Counted from the stretch's first letter, positions 18,730 to 28,841 are shown. The stretch: DNA of 64,000 bases from Vibrio metoecus (GCF_000696385.1 NZ_JJMN01000068.1:1-64000), one strand, 5' to 3'. A program made the numbers and translations. Notes: generated by a model not told the origin, from the letters alone.

Positions 18730-20181
18730 TTATGGACGATACACTTTCACATTGCTAAACCCTTGCTCTTGCAGGTAGAGCGCTTGTAAGCGGCTCATCA
18801 CACCACGTGAGCAGTACAGCAAGTAAGTTTTCGACTGATCCAAATCACCAAACTGGGTCGCTAGCTTGTAGAACGGCAGATGCTTCACTTCAACGCCTGC
18901 GATCTCAAGTGGACTTTCATCCTCTTCGTCTGGGCTACGAATATCCAGTACAACAGCGTTGCTCTCTTCTGCACTGTTCACCAGCTCCACTTCAGGCGCT
19001 TTTTCCAGTGACTCTTTACCAATCTCGCGAATGTCGATTTGGCGTGCGTTGTAAACCACTTGTTCAAGCAGAGAAAAATCGAATTTAGCTTCTTCTTCTT
19101 CCAACTTCTCTTTAATCGCTTTCACGGTTGGGCTTTTTGAAATCACACCACAGAACTCAGGCATGGTTTTCGCGAAATCTTCCGTGCCGATTTCACGCGC
19201 TAGACGAATGATGTCTTCTTTATCCCAGTTAATCAGTGGGCGCAGAATCAAAGTGTCCGTTACATTATCGATATGGCGCAGGTTAGTCAGCGTTTGGCTA
19301 GACACTTGACCGAGTGCTTCACCCGTCACTAATGCTTGAATACCAAACTTCTCGGCCACCATACCGGCTGCGCGCATAAACATACGTTTCAGCACAACGC
19401 CCATTTGACCATCATCGATTTTCTCTAAAATCTCAGCCACAACAGGCTCAAAATCGATCGCGATAAAACGGACTTTGGCGGATGAACCGTATTTTTGCCA
19501 CAAGTAGTAAGCGGTTTGCTTCACTCCAATCTCGTGAGCTGGGCCACCAAGATTGAAGAAGCAGTAGTGAACTTTCGAGCCACGTTTGATGTGCAGATAG
19601 CTCGACACGCCAGAGTCAAAGCCACCAGAAATCAGGCTCAACACATCTTCTTGAGTACCTAGCGGGAAGCCCCCCAAACCTTTATGACGTGCAATCACTT
19701 GATTCAGAAGTTCATCAACCACTTCCACTTGCACGGTCACATCAGGATTGGTCAGTTTCACTTTAGCACTTGCTACGGCTTGATTAAGGCCACCACCGAC
19801 ATAACGCTCAAGCTCAATCGAGGTAAAATCATGTTTACCGCGACGCTTCGCGCGCACCACGAACGTTTTGTTTTCGATATTGGGGCGGTTCAGCTCCAGC
19901 ACTTGCTCATAAATGTTATGCAGATCGGTGAACGTTGACTGCTGCACTTCCAGAATTTGTTGGATACCCGGAGTGGTGGTCAGAATCTCCAACACTTGCG
20001 CATAATACGTATCGCAGTTAGCCGTCACTTCAATATGATCGCGACGATTGAATACCGCCACCCCTTGTGTGCGGGCTTTCACAATAATTCGAATATTGCT
20101 TTCAAGGATCTTTGTGAAACGCTTACGTACCGATTCACTTTTCACAAAAATTTCCGGATGGGGTTTGACGATAAATTTCAT
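18730..20181 (-). CDS. thiI: tRNA 4-thiouridine synthase with rhodanese domain
   Basis: It transfers sulfur to U8 of tRNAs and, in enterobacteria, to ThiS for thiazole synthesis. Order of domains in 483 residues: N-terminal ferredoxin-like and THUMP (about 1-165), the PP-loop adenylation domain with [10 protein letters not shown] (about 189-198), and a C-terminal rhodanese domain whose persulfide Cys lies in [10 protein letters not shown] (about residue 459). All functional motifs are intact. It is monocistronic with its own terminator. The start ATG at 20181 gives [15 protein letters not shown], the family N terminus. Confidence 0.96.
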   Translation of the reverse strand: MKFIVKPHPEIFVKSESVRKRFTKILESNIRIIVKARTQGVAVFNRRDHIEVTANCDTYYAQVLEILTTTPGIQQILEVQQSTFTDLHNIYEQVLELNRPNIENKTFVVRAKRRGKHDFTSIELERYVGGGLNQAVASAKVKLTNPDVTVQVEVVDELLNQVIARHKGLGGFPLGTQEDVLSLISGGFDSGVSSYLHIKRGSKVHYCFFNLGGPAHEIGVKQTAYYLWQKYGSSAKVRFIAIDFEPVVAEILEKIDDGQMGVVLKRMFMRAAGMVAEKFGIQALVTGEALGQVSSQTLTNLRHIDNVTDTLILRPLINWDKEDIIRLAREIGTEDFAKTMPEFCGVISKSPTVKAIKEKLEEEEAKFDFSLLEQVVYNARQIDIREIGKESLEKAPEVELVNSAEESNAVVLDIRSPDEEDESPLEIAGVEVKHLPFYKLATQFGDLDQSKTYLLYCSRGVMSRLQALYLQEQGFSNVKVYRP

Positions 20182-20312
20182 AAGCTTATTCGCAATCTAG
20201 ATGAACAATGTGGCGTTTGGCTTCAACCAGCTCTGAAATATCAAGCCGTTTGGGGCATTCACGCTAAAGGGGCGGCATTATACACGATTCCATCAAAGAG
20301 AGAAAAGCCCGT

Positions 20313-20338
20313 AAAAAAGCAAGTCATTCGACTTGCCT
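20313..20338 (-). terminator. Rho-independent terminator after pomAB
   Basis: On the minus strand GCAAGTCG / CGACTTGC-type stem (20319-20336) is followed by six T, 31 bp past the pomB stop. Confidence 0.85.
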
Positions 20339-20368
20339 TTGTGAATCACCTCTCAGCAGAGAAGCTCC

Positions 20369-21331
20369 TTACTGGTTGGCGGGCGCACCAAGCGAAGGAA
20401 CTTCATCGCTGTACAACGGATCCCCTTGCAAAATGCTGATTTCGACTCGGCGATTGATTGTACGCTGTGCTTCGGTATCGTTGGGACCAAGCGGCTGAGT
20501 ATCGGCCATGCCGCGTACCTGTAATCGCTGATGATCAAAGCCTTTCACTTTCTCCATCTCCTGCGCCACTGAAACGGCACGCTGCGCGGAAAGATCCCAG
20601 TTTGAACGATAAAGCTCAGAATCCAGTTTTTGGTTATCCGTATGCCCCGTCACTCGTACTTTGCCGGGAATGTCTTTCACCAAATCCGCGATTTGACGCA
20701 CTAGCGGACGGAATTTCGGTTGTAAGAAAGCCGACCCTTCAGGGAAAGCGCCCTTCTCTCGGATCCGAATATCAATCTGTTGCCCCAAGTTTTCCACCTC
20801 AATCGCGCCTTGTTCAATCTCACGTGATAAGGTCTTTTTTTTATGCTCTCAGCTAACCGTTTCCATCTGTTCAGACATGGCTTGCGCTTGCTGCTGTTGC
20901 ATTTCCGATTGGGTATTTTGGTTATCTTGGACAGAGGTTTCTGCCGACTGACCGCCAGTAAGCTGGCCAGAATCGCGTTGGTTACCACCAGCACGGTCTG
21001 ACTCACCTTCTTGGAATTCAAGCGTTTGCTGGGTGATATCGATGGTTTGTTGCATGATCACATCAATCGGCGTCGGCTCTGGACGTCCAGGACGAAACTC
21101 TTGGGCAATAATGCTGGTGCCTTTAGGAATGTCTTTGACTTCCAAGCGGTTTTGTACACCAAATGCAAACTTCATCGAACCCGCAATCTGCTTAAACTTC
21201 AGTACATCCATCTCGGAAAACGAGAGTAAGAGTACGAAGAAACACATCAATAGCGACATCAAATCTGCAAACGTCCCGAGCCACATCGGTAGCCCAGGAG
21301 GGGGACAAGTACACTTCTCTTCGTCATCCAT
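20369..21331 (-). pseudogene. pomB: Sodium-driven flagellar stator protein B, interrupted
   Basis: PomB forms the Na+ channel with PomA and anchors the stator to peptidoglycan. The N-terminal part has the single transmembrane helix with the ion-binding Asp (WLGTFADLMSLLMCFFVLLLSF). The C-terminal part (20797-20369) is the OmpA-like domain with VRVTGHTDNQ and NRRVEISI. A stop codon at 20849-20851 interrupts the gene, yet both parts share one frame. The third frame shows LAESIKK between them, so three extra bases within about 20833-20858 shift the frame briefly, create the stop and restore the frame. Because pomB is needed for swimming, an artefact is likelier than decay. Confidence 0.9.
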
Positions 21332-21342
21332 AGGAAGCTCCG

Positions 21343-22107
21343 CTACTCTTTATCAACATCAAGAGCACGCTTACCAGCGTTAAGATAGTTCTTCAAATAG
21401 CTATCGATAACCCTTGGGTTTTGACCATCTTGAATCGCCAACACACCATCCATAATCAGACGGCGATTGAGGGTTTCCTGATCGCGGCGTAAAGCCAGTT
21501 TGTCAGCAATCGGGAAGAAGATCATGTTGGAAAGTACCGCACCGTACAGTGTGGTTAACAGTGCCACCGCCATCGCAGGACCGATCGATTTCGGGTCATC
21601 CATGTTGGATAGCATGGCTACCAGACCAACCAGCGTACCGATCATTCCCATCGCAGGTGCCACGTCACCAAAAGCGCGGAAGACTTGCGTACCTTTACTA
21701 TGGCGTTCGTCAGTCAAAGCAATATCTTTTTGCAAAGTGGCGCGCACGACATCGGCATCATGTCCATCTACCAACAGGTCAATCCCCTTCTGCATAAAGG
21801 GATTCGGGATTTCCATCTCTTCCAACGCTAAGAAGCCACCTTTACGCGCCGCATCGGCCATTTCCACGATCTTGGCAATCAAATCTTCGGGCTCATCCGC
21901 TTTAAACATAAAGGCTTTAGCGGCGATTTTCCCCGCACCAAAAAACTGCCCCATAGTAAATTTCATCATCACAACGAAAACAGCGCCGCCAACTACGATC
22001 AGAACCGAGACCGTATCAACGAACATCATGAGGCTGCCGCCTAGCACCATCGCCATGATAACGAAAGCCATACCACCAATAAGGCCAATCAGTGTTGCTA
22101 AATCCAC
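21343..22107 (-). CDS. pomA: Sodium-driven flagellar stator protein A
   Basis: A 254-residue inner membrane protein of the MotA/TolQ/ExbB family with four transmembrane helices. With PomB it couples Na+ influx to torque on FliG. The cytoplasmic loop with charged residues and the ALGDVAPAMGMIGTLVGLVAMLSNMDDP-type segment (here FRAFGDVAPAMGMIG) are present. The start is GTG at 22107 with GGAGGAG upstream. pomB begins 11 bp downstream. A sigma28-type promoter lies upstream. Confidence 0.96.
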   Translation of the reverse strand: MDLATLIGLIGGMAFVIMAMVLGGSLMMFVDTVSVLIVVGGAVFVVMMKFTMGQFFGAGKIAAKAFMFKADEPEDLIAKIVEMADAARKGGFLALEEMEIPNPFMQKGIDLLVDGHDADVVRATLQKDIALTDERHSKGTQVFRAFGDVAPAMGMIGTLVGLVAMLSNMDDPKSIGPAMAVALLTTLYGAVLSNMIFFPIADKLALRRDQETLNRRLIMDGVLAIQDGQNPRVIDSYLKNYLNAGKRALDVDKE

Positions 22108-22156
22108 GAAGCACTCCTCCGGCTACACATTCGCGATAATGAAAAGCTTACCCTCA

Positions 22157-22182
22157 TTATCGGCAACAGAATAAATTCTTTA
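22157..22182 (-). promoter_or_regulatory. Sigma28 (FliA)-type promoter of pomAB
   Basis: On the minus strand TAAA, a 14-bp spacer and a perfect GCCGATAA fit the flagellar sigma28 consensus (TAAA-N15-GCCGATAA) except for one base of spacing. It is about 50 bp upstream of pomA. Stator genes are late, FliA-dependent genes in Vibrio. The remaining bases to 22424 hold nothing else I recognise. Confidence 0.82.
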
Positions 22183-22424
22183 ATGAAATTGTCAGAATAG
22201 AGAACAAAAACCTTACTCAAGTGTATACGCAAACAGGCCGAAGATGCACCTGTGGCACACTAGAGTTTTTACCCTTTGGGATTGTTGACTTTGTGGGCTT
22301 TTTTCCATTTCGTTATCTAACACGGTAAAAAAGCGTTCTATTTCTGACAAAATCGCTTGGTTAAATTTGACCAGCTCAGCCCCCTGAGGTAACTTTCGTG
22401 CATCTTAAGTAAGGCATACAGATT

Positions 22425-22668
22425 ATGGCGAGTAAGAAACCGGAAAACATGTCCTTCGAGTCAACCATCGAAGAACTAGAGCAGTTGGTTGAACAACTGG
22501 AAAGTGGCGATCTGGCGCTGGATGAAGCACTGAGAAAATTTGAACGTGGTATTACGACTTGCCAGAGCCGGTCAACTGAAGTTGGATGACGCAGAGCAAC
22601 GTGTGCGCATCTTACTCAGTAACAGTGACGAAGCACCACTCAGTGATTTTAACGACTTATCCGAGTAA
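22425..22668 (+). pseudogene. xseB: Exodeoxyribonuclease VII small subunit, frameshifted
   Basis: The small subunit that activates XseA in the single-strand-specific exonuclease VII. The frame starts MASKKPENMSFESTIEELEQ and continues to LALDEALRKFERGIT; one extra A at about 22557 then breaks it. Removing it restores the rest, which ends at TAA 22666-22668, and gives 80 residues, the family length. The gene is first in xseB-ispA-dxs, the classical gammaproteobacterial order. An error in the sequence is the probable cause. Confidence 0.9.
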
Positions 22669-22716
22669 GCCATGCTCGGTATTACGGCCTGAACAACTTA
22701 TAAAGACGAGTGCTCT

Positions 22717-23601
22717 ATGATTGAGGCGTTATCCTCATACCAACAACGAAATAATCAGCAACTGGATCTGTGGCTGAACCGAATTCCCTTTCAGAGCTTG
22801 CCTTTGATTGAGGCGATGCGTTACGGGTTACTTCTTGGCGGCAAACGTGCTCGGCCTTACTTAGTTTACATTACTGGGCAAATGCTCGGCTGTGAGCTAA
22901 ATGAATTAGATACTCCGGCTTCGGCGGTAGAGTGTATTCATGCTTACTCGCTGATTCATGACGATTTACCAGCGATGGATGATGATGAACTGCGCCGCGG
23001 TAAACCCACTTGCCATATCCAGTTTGATGAAGCCACCGCCATTTTAACTGGCGATGCCCTGCAAACACTGGCGTTTACCATTTTGGCCGAAGGCGCTCTT
23101 TCTGCTGCAGGCGAAACACAGCGCGTCGCCATGATCCAAGCCCTCGCAGAAGCTTCTGGCGCGCAAGGCATGTGCCTAGGTCAGGCGTTGGATTTGGCAG
23201 CCGAAAATCGTTTAGTTTCACTGGAAGAATTGGAAACCATTCATCGCAATAAAACCGGCGCGTTGATGCGCTGCGCGATCCGTTTAGGGGCATTGGCTGC
23301 CGGCGAAAAAGGCCGCGCGATGCTACCGCATTTAGATCGTTACGCAGATGCAGTAGGCCTCGCATTTCAAGTCCAAGATGACATTCTGGATATCATCAGT
23401 GACACTGAAACCTTGGGGAAACCGCAAGGTTCTGACCAGCAATTGAATAAAAGTACCTACCCTGCTCTTTTAGGCTTAGAAGGAGCACAGGAAAAAGCAC
23501 ATACTCTGTTACAAGAAGCGCTTCTGGCTTTAGAAGCAATTCCCTACAATACTGAGCATCTAGAAGAGTTCGCCCGATATGTCGTCGAGCGCAAGAACTA
23601 A
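22717..23601 (+). CDS. ispA: (2E,6E)-farnesyl diphosphate synthase
   Basis: It condenses IPP with DMAPP and GPP to C15 farnesyl diphosphate for quinones, undecaprenol and other prenoids. Both Asp-rich motifs are present: DDLPAMDDDELRRG (first, with the short-chain determinant region) and QVQDDILDIISD (second). GGKRARPYLVY near residue 45 binds IPP. 294 residues, start ATG 22717. It lies between xseB and dxs in one operon. Confidence 0.96.
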   Translation: MIEALSSYQQRNNQQLDLWLNRIPFQSLPLIEAMRYGLLLGGKRARPYLVYITGQMLGCELNELDTPASAVECIHAYSLIHDDLPAMDDDELRRGKPTCHIQFDEATAILTGDALQTLAFTILAEGALSAAGETQRVAMIQALAEASGAQGMCLGQALDLAAENRLVSLEELETIHRNKTGALMRCAIRLGALAAGEKGRAMLPHLDRYADAVGLAFQVQDDILDIISDTETLGKPQGSDQQLNKSTYPALLGLEGAQEKAHTLLQEALLALEAIPYNTEHLEEFARYVVERKN

Positions 23602-23620
23602 ACAATAAGCGCGCATACTT

Positions 23621-25501
23621 ATGACTCTTGATATTTCAAAATACCCAACACTGGCTCTGGCGAATACTCCTGACGAGCTGCGCAGCCTTCCAAAGGAAGT
23701 GCTGCCAACACTGTGTGACGAATTACGAACCTATTTGCTCAACTCGGTGAGTCAATCCAGTGGGCATCTCGCTTCAGGCTTAGGCACCGTTGAGCTAACG
23801 GTGGCGCTGCATTACGTCTACCATACTCCTTTCGACCATTTGATTTGGGATGTAGGCCATCAAGCTTACCCACACAAAATTCTCACTGGTCGTCGTGATC
23901 AAATGCCAACCATTCGCCAGAAAGATGGGTTACACCCTTTCCCTTGGCGTGAAGAGAGCGAATACGACACGCTCTCTGTCGGTCATTCCTCGACCTCGAT
24001 CAGTGCCGCACTCGGTATGGCGATCTGTGCGGGCAAAGAAGGTAAAGACCGTAAAGTGGTGAGTGTGATTGGCGATGGCGCGATTACCGCTGGTATGGCA
24101 TTTGAAGCCATGAACCACGCAGGGGATGTTCACCCTGATATGTTGGTGATCCTCAACGACAATGAAATGTCGATCTCTGAGAATGTGGGCGCACTCAATA
24201 ATCACTTGGCGCAAGTCTTATCTGGTAGCCTGTACACCTCGATTCGCGAAGGCGGCAAAAAAGTGCTGTCCGGCATTCCGCCGATCAAAGAACTGGTTCG
24301 TCGCACCGAAGAACACCTAAAAGGCATGGTGGTACCCGGCACGCTGTTTGAAGAGCTCGGCTTTAACTACATTGGCCCAGTGGATGGCCATGACGTTCTG
24401 GATCTGATCAAAACCCTGAAAAATATGCGTGAGCTAAAAGGGCCACAGTTCCTCCACGTGATGACCAAAAAAGGCAAAGGCTATGCGCCTGCGGAAAAAG
24501 ATCCGATTGGTTATCATGGCGTACCCAAATTTGACCCTAGCCACCACAGCTTGCCAAAAAGCAACAACACGCAGCCGACTTTCTCAAAAATTTTCGGCGA
24601 TTTCCTGTGTGATATGGCCGCGCAAGATCCGAAATTAATGGCGATTACGCCAGCCATGCGTGAAGGCTCCGGCATGGTTCGCTTCTCAAAAGAGTACCCA
24701 AGCCAATACTTTGATGTAGCGATTGCTGAGCAGCATGCAGTGACACTCGCGACTGGTATGGCGATTGCGGGTTATCACCCGATTGTGGCGATTTACTCAA
24801 CTTTCTTACAGCGTGGTTACGATCAACTGATCCACGATGTGGCCATCATGAACCTTCCGGTCATGTTTGCCATCGATCGAGCAGGGATTGTCGGCGCTGA
24901 TGGTCAAACGCACCAAGGTGCGTTTGACTTGAGCTTTATGCGCTGCATTCCAAACATGCTGATCATGGCTCCGGCGGATGAAAACGAGTGCCGCCAAATG
25001 CTTTACACCGGCCACCAACATCAAGGCCCGAGCGCGGTACGTTACCCTCGCGGCAACGGTATGGGCGTCGCTCTAGAAAGTGGCTTTACTGCCTTGGAAA
25101 TTGGCAAAGGCCGCTTGATGCGTGAAAGTACCGCCAGTGCGGGTGAAAAAGTCGCGATTATAAGTTTCGGCACTCTGCTGCCTAACGCTTTAGCAGCGGC
25201 AGAGAAACTCAATGCGACCGTGGCCGACATGCGTTTTGTCAAACCACTGGATGAAATCCTCATCAAGCAGTTGGTGCAGACTCATGACGTACTGGTGACC
25301 TTGGAAGAAAATGCGCTGGCAGGCGGTGCAGGTGCAGGTGTGATTGAGTTTATGATGAAAGAGAAGCTCATTAAGCCTGTGCTCAATTTAGGCTTGCCAG
25401 ATGAATTTATTGTGCAAGGCTCACAAGAAGAGATGCATGCAGAACTTGGGTTAGATGCAGCAGGTATCGAACGCGCTATCCGCGATTATCTGGCCAAATA
25501 A
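23621..25501 (+). CDS. dxs: 1-deoxy-D-xylulose-5-phosphate synthase
   Basis: The thiamine-diphosphate enzyme that makes DXP from pyruvate and glyceraldehyde 3-phosphate, the first step of the MEP isoprenoid pathway. Visible are [15 protein letters not shown], the ThDP motif [18 protein letters not shown] ... [12 protein letters not shown], and in the C-terminal part the catalytic Glu in [10 protein letters not shown] and [18 protein letters not shown]. 626 residues, complete. It starts 19 bp after ispA, consistent with shared transcription and pathway. Confidence 0.97.
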   Translation: MTLDISKYPTLALANTPDELRSLPKEVLPTLCDELRTYLLNSVSQSSGHLASGLGTVELTVALHYVYHTPFDHLIWDVGHQAYPHKILTGRRDQMPTIRQKDGLHPFPWREESEYDTLSVGHSSTSISAALGMAICAGKEGKDRKVVSVIGDGAITAGMAFEAMNHAGDVHPDMLVILNDNEMSISENVGALNNHLAQVLSGSLYTSIREGGKKVLSGIPPIKELVRRTEEHLKGMVVPGTLFEELGFNYIGPVDGHDVLDLIKTLKNMRELKGPQFLHVMTKKGKGYAPAEKDPIGYHGVPKFDPSHHSLPKSNNTQPTFSKIFGDFLCDMAAQDPKLMAITPAMREGSGMVRFSKEYPSQYFDVAIAEQHAVTLATGMAIAGYHPIVAIYSTFLQRGYDQLIHDVAIMNLPVMFAIDRAGIVGADGQTHQGAFDLSFMRCIPNMLIMAPADENECRQMLYTGHQHQGPSAVRYPRGNGMGVALESGFTALEIGKGRLMRESTASAGEKVAIISFGTLLPNALAAAEKLNATVADMRFVKPLDEILIKQLVQTHDVLVTLEENALAGGAGAGVIEFMMKEKLIKPVLNLGLPDEFIVQGSQEEMHAELGLDAAGIERAIRDYLAK

Positions 25502-25540
25502 TGCAGATCTTGTAACACCACCACATTGTTAGGTAGAAAT

Positions 25541-25570
25541 AAAAAAGCCTTCATGACGAAGGCTTTTTTA
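25541..25570. terminator. Bidirectional terminator between dxs and truC
   Basis: GCCTTC-ATGA-GAAGGC-type stem flanked by A6 and T6 runs works on both strands for the convergent dxs and truC genes. Confidence 0.88.
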
Positions 25571-25594
25571 TTGGGCTGATTAAACCAGCAATGG

Positions 25595-26329
25595 CTAGCG
25601 ATTGCTGAGCAGAGATTCTTGCCAACCAAACTCGCTCAGTAAACCTTGCCACACCTCATCCAGACCCGCGCGAATCACTAGCGGCTGCTGGGTATAAGGG
25701 TGAACAAAGCGTAACTCACTGGCGTGGAGCATTAAGCGTTGCGCTGAGAAGTGTTCACGAAACAGTCGGTTATGCACTCCATCACCATGGGTGGTATCAC
25801 CCACAATCGGGTGACGCAGATGCGCCATATGGCGACGTAACTGATGTTTACGCCCAGTCTTCGGTTGCATCTCCATCAAGCAGTAACGCGTTGTGGCAAA
25901 TTTTCCGGTCGAAATAGGCAGCTCCACTTTCGCTAGCGGGCGATAAGCGGTCACCGCTGACTGCGCTTCTTTATCTTGCTTGGCAAACTTATCGGCGATT
26001 TTGTCGAGCTCTTCTTTGAGCGGATAATCGAGCACATCCGCCTCTTCAATCCAGCCGCGCACAATCGCGTGATAGGTTTTCTCCATTTCATGATTGGCGA
26101 ACATCGGCATCACATCAGAGGCAATTTGGCTCGATAGCGCAAAGACCAACACGCCGGATGTCGGGCGATCCAAACGGTGCAATGGGAAAACGTGCTGACC
26201 AATTTGATCGCGCAAGGTCTGCATCACAAACTGAGTTTCATGCTTGTCGAGCCATGAGCGATGCACCAACATGCCTGCGGGTTTATTAACCGCCACTAAA
26301 TATTCATCTTGATAAACAATGTCGAGCAT
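25595..26329 (-). CDS. truC: tRNA pseudouridine(65) synthase
   Basis: A RluA-family pseudouridine synthase that modifies U65 of some tRNAs. The catalytic Asp lies in LHRLDRPTSGVLVFAL (about residues 50-65). The family C-terminal motif GRKHQLRRHMAHLRHPIVGD is intact. 244 residues, no S4 domain, which fits TruC rather than RluC/RluD. The yqcC-like gene ends immediately before its ATG, the same gene pair as in E. coli. Confidence 0.94.
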   Translation of the reverse strand: MLDIVYQDEYLVAVNKPAGMLVHRSWLDKHETQFVMQTLRDQIGQHVFPLHRLDRPTSGVLVFALSSQIASDVMPMFANHEMEKTYHAIVRGWIEEADVLDYPLKEELDKIADKFAKQDKEAQSAVTAYRPLAKVELPISTGKFATTRYCLMEMQPKTGRKHQLRRHMAHLRHPIVGDTTHGDGVHNRLFREHFSAQRLMLHASELRFVHPYTQQPLVIRAGLDEVWQGLLSEFGWQESLLSNR

Positions 26330-26641
26330 TTATTGGCACGCCTTGTCGATTTGCAGGATCACCGTGAGTACCGCTTGGTGATGGGGTTGTGTTTTCCACA
26401 CTTCAGAAAAATAAGGCTCCAGCGCAAAACCACGCGGCACCGCATTTTGAGCGATCGCTTGTTTCATCTTGGGCAAAAAAATCCACTGCAACCACTCATG
26501 GGGTAAAAGGGTATCCACAGCAAACGGCTCTTGGCTCGCCAGCGCTTGTGGCGTCGGGGGGGGCGCTTGCCACAATTGCGCAGTACGCAGTGTGGACTCT
26601 AATTCATCGAGTAACTTCACCAATGCGGAGTTGAACAACAT
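26330..26641 (-). CDS. yqcC: YqcC family protein (DUF446)
   Basis: A small helical protein of 103 residues. The pattern WQAPPPTPQALASQEPFAVDTLLPHEWLQWIFLPKM is typical of DUF446/YqcC. The function is unknown. It is translationally coupled to truC with no gap, an arrangement kept in enterobacteria. Confidence 0.88.
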   Translation of the reverse strand: MLFNSALVKLLDELESTLRTAQLWQAPPPTPQALASQEPFAVDTLLPHEWLQWIFLPKMKQAIAQNAVPRGFALEPYFSEVWKTQPHHQAVLTVILQIDKACQ

Positions 26642-26729
26642 AATTCGTCCGGTTTATTTCTACGTTGACCTTGAAAAAGTGCCATAGAGTACCATTTATT
26701 GGAGAAAGAAAGTTAGGATCAATTTCCGC

Positions 26730-27767
26730 ATGGATACCATTCATACCCTCACAGCACTACTGCAAAATAGTGGCTGCCAGTACCAAATTTTTGATCTCGG
26801 TCGTCGCGTGCAAGCGATCGATAGCCGCCAGTTTGCTCAAGTAGAATTAGGTCAGCAAGCCTACCCGTTCCCAGTACAGCGCCATGCACAATTCGCTATC
26901 GTTTATTGGAATGAGCAGCATCAGCCTTGGATCTGGATGCTGAAATTTGCTTTGGATGAACGTGGCTTATTGCAACAAGCCGATGTGGGGCAATTTATTC
27001 AATACCTGCTTGAAGCGATGGGCAGCCGCCTTAATCAGTCATTGAGCGAAGAGCAGCAACAAAAGCTCGCGAGCAATCCTTACACTTTCAAACCCAGTGA
27101 AGACAAACTCGCGGTGCTGCATAGCCAGATCCGCGCACAGCTTGGCCTAGCCTGCAGCCAATATTACGAGCATGCTCAGCACTATTTCGCTGGTGGTTTG
27201 GGTTGGGATAAGTGGCACACTATCGGTTTGCAAGGGATTACTGATATTTGCGCCCGTTTAGAGCAAGAGCAAAATGGAGTGTTGATCCGCAGTGCACTGA
27301 CACATTTACCCGCGCAGCCACTCTACGCCGTGTTAGGGGCATTAGAGCATGTCACCTTGCCGAAAAAACTGGCGGAACGGTTAAGCGAGCTTGCGGATGC
27401 AGAAGTCAAAGCAAGCGATCCGGATCTGTTTTTGCTCTCGGCATTAGTGCGAGCCTTAGCCGGTGCGCCTACCAATATCTTGGATGCGACTTGCGATGCG
27501 ATTCTCGCCTCACCTGCACTTTGCCATCAAGAAGTGTTGATTGCTCTCGCGGGGCGCAGTTGGAACTGCCTACAGAATACAGGGCGTGCACAGCGCTTTT
27601 TAGTCCGTTTAGCGCAAACGCAAAATCAAGCGTTATTTAATCAGTTGTTTGCCGATGTGGTCATGCTGCCTGCGCTGCGTGGAGTGATGCTGCCTTTGCT
27701 GCATGCCAGCCCATCACCAGAATTGGCACACGCACTGCAACAACTCCAACAGATGACGCGAGGATAA
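26730..27767 (+). CDS. Conserved DUF3549 protein
   Basis: A 345-residue cytoplasmic protein, mostly helical, with no catalytic motif that I recognise. It resembles the DUF3549 family common in Vibrio and Shewanella. The N-terminal 100 residues are mixed alpha/beta (QLGQQAYPFPVQRHAQFAIVYW), and the rest suggests helical repeats. The stop is three bases before the next start, so the two genes form an operon. Confidence 0.75.
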   Translation: MDTIHTLTALLQNSGCQYQIFDLGRRVQAIDSRQFAQVELGQQAYPFPVQRHAQFAIVYWNEQHQPWIWMLKFALDERGLLQQADVGQFIQYLLEAMGSRLNQSLSEEQQQKLASNPYTFKPSEDKLAVLHSQIRAQLGLACSQYYEHAQHYFAGGLGWDKWHTIGLQGITDICARLEQEQNGVLIRSALTHLPAQPLYAVLGALEHVTLPKKLAERLSELADAEVKASDPDLFLLSALVRALAGAPTNILDATCDAILASPALCHQEVLIALAGRSWNCLQNTGRAQRFLVRLAQTQNQALFNQLFADVVMLPALRGVMLPLLHASPSPELAHALQQLQQMTRG

Positions 27768-27770
27768 ACC

Positions 27771-28073
27771 ATGCTTGGCGATTTACTCTTGATACTGGCA
27801 CTCTGTTTTGCCGGATTTCTGTTTTGGCAGCAGCGCCATCAAGCCGAAATCGCCAAACAAGCGATTCAACGTCACTGCGATCAGCTTGATTTACAATTGC
27901 TCAATGTAGCCTTTGGCCAGCATAAGCTGAAAACACCTTCTGGAGCATGGCGCTGGCATACGATTTATCTGTTTGAGTTTTCGTCACTTGGTGATGATTG
28001 CTACCAAGGCAAGTTAGAAATGCAGGGATTTAGAGCGGTACGTTTTGCTCTGCCACCACATCGGATGGGGTAG
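27771..28073 (+). CDS. DUF3301 membrane-anchored small protein
   Basis: A 100-residue protein with an N-terminal transmembrane helix (LLLILALCFAGFLFWQ) and a soluble domain containing WRWHTIYLFEFSSLGDDCYQGKLEM, the pattern of the DUF3301 family. The function is unknown. It follows the DUF3549 gene by 3 bp, and its last 44 bp overlap the convergent acetyltransferase gene. Confidence 0.78.
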   Translation: MLGDLLLILALCFAGFLFWQQRHQAEIAKQAIQRHCDQLDLQLLNVAFGQHKLKTPSGAWRWHTIYLFEFSSLGDDCYQGKLEMQGFRAVRFALPPHRMG

Positions 28074-28569
28074 CGCGTTCTGCCTCTGCTGCCCATACAA
28101 ACTGACTGCAAGGGCCGTAGAATTCATCAAAATCCGCGCGGTGTTCAAAGCCTAACTTTTGCAAAAGAGTACGCGCGGCCTCATGTTGAGCCTTAATGGT
28201 CGCGACCACAATCTGCAAGCTGAAACGCTGACAAATAATAGGAAAGAAAGCATTTAATGCTTCACTAGCCAGTCCCTGCCCCCAATAAGCTTTATCAAAT
28301 AAGAAGCCGAGTTCTGCGCGCCCTTCACTTTCAAATTCGATGAACACATGCCCCATGTACTCACGATTATAGTTATCAAGCACCGCCATGGCGTACAAAG
28401 AAGCATCGTGCAATACCCGTTGGAACAGCTGCTTCGCCGCGGCTACTGTGGTTGGCCCATTCATCTGAGAACGGTTTTTCGCACAATAATTGAGCACCAA
28501 AAAATCAGACTCTAGCGCCTCGGTGTAAGGGATAAGTAGCGTTCTGCGCGTCGCGATGGTCACGGACAT
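28030..28569 (-). CDS. GNAT family N-acetyltransferase (RimJ/RimL type)
   Basis: A 179-residue acetyltransferase. The acetyl-CoA binding loop is AYWGQGLASEALNAFF (about residues 94-109), preceded by ELGFLFD and followed by ATIKAQHEAARTLLQKLGFEHRADF, as in the RimJ/RimL subgroup that acetylates protein N termini or antibiotics. The substrate cannot be told. It is convergent with and overlaps the DUF3301 gene. A hairpin with terminator features lies between its start and the sequence upstream. Confidence 0.85.
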   Translation of the reverse strand: MSVTIATRRTLLIPYTEALESDFLVLNYCAKNRSQMNGPTTVAAAKQLFQRVLHDASLYAMAVLDNYNREYMGHVFIEFESEGRAELGFLFDKAYWGQGLASEALNAFFPIICQRFSLQIVVATIKAQHEAARTLLQKLGFEHRADFDEFYGPCSQFVWAAEAERATPSDVVAEQNVPL

Positions 28570-28582
28570 TCCTTGTACAGAA

Positions 28583-28625
28583 GATCAATCAAACGGAAAA
28601 AGCGCCTTCCCGAAACAGAAAGGCG
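28583..28625 (-). terminator. Terminator-like hairpin upstream of the acetyltransferase
   Basis: On the minus strand AGCGCCTT and AAGGCGCT pair around a 10-nt loop and are followed by TTTTCC. It stands between the acetyltransferase start and upstream hairpins, so it ends a small RNA or attenuates the gene. Confidence 0.65.
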
Positions 28626-28720
28626 CTATTTATTTCACCTGACCTTGATCAGGTACCTTTCATCCCAACGATTGAGAGATGGAAGGTAAAGCCGCTGACG
28701 TTGTTATTTTAATGGTGTAC
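28584..28720 (-). ncRNA. Candidate three-hairpin small RNA or attenuated leader
   Basis: On the minus strand a stem ACCTTCCATC / GATGAAAGGT, a second stem ACCTGA / TCAGGT and the final terminator follow one another without any gene. A CU-rich single strand (CCTTCCATCTCTC) overlaps the first stem. I know no family that fits. It could be an independent small RNA or a riboswitch-like leader of the acetyltransferase gene. The 5' end is not defined. The plus strand lacks a T tract, so the minus orientation is preferred. Confidence 0.4.
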
Positions 28721-28841
28721 CGAACCCGTAATGCGCTCATTTTATTAAGCTTAGTGTGCGCGGGCTCTATAGCCTGAAATATTCAAAAGCACAGTGACAA
28801 ACTGGCAATGGTTATTTCAGTTGCGAGAGATAATAAGATTA

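Noticed and set aside
20833-20858. Programmed frameshifting or stop read-through in pomB
   Set aside because: An A8 run is present, but the local third-frame match and the same pattern of extra bases in unrelated genes point to inserted bases.
28640-28760. TPP or c-di-GMP riboswitch upstream of the acetyltransferase
   Set aside because: A short ACCTGATC string recalls the TPP core, but the other conserved blocks of TPP or GEMM riboswitches are missing.
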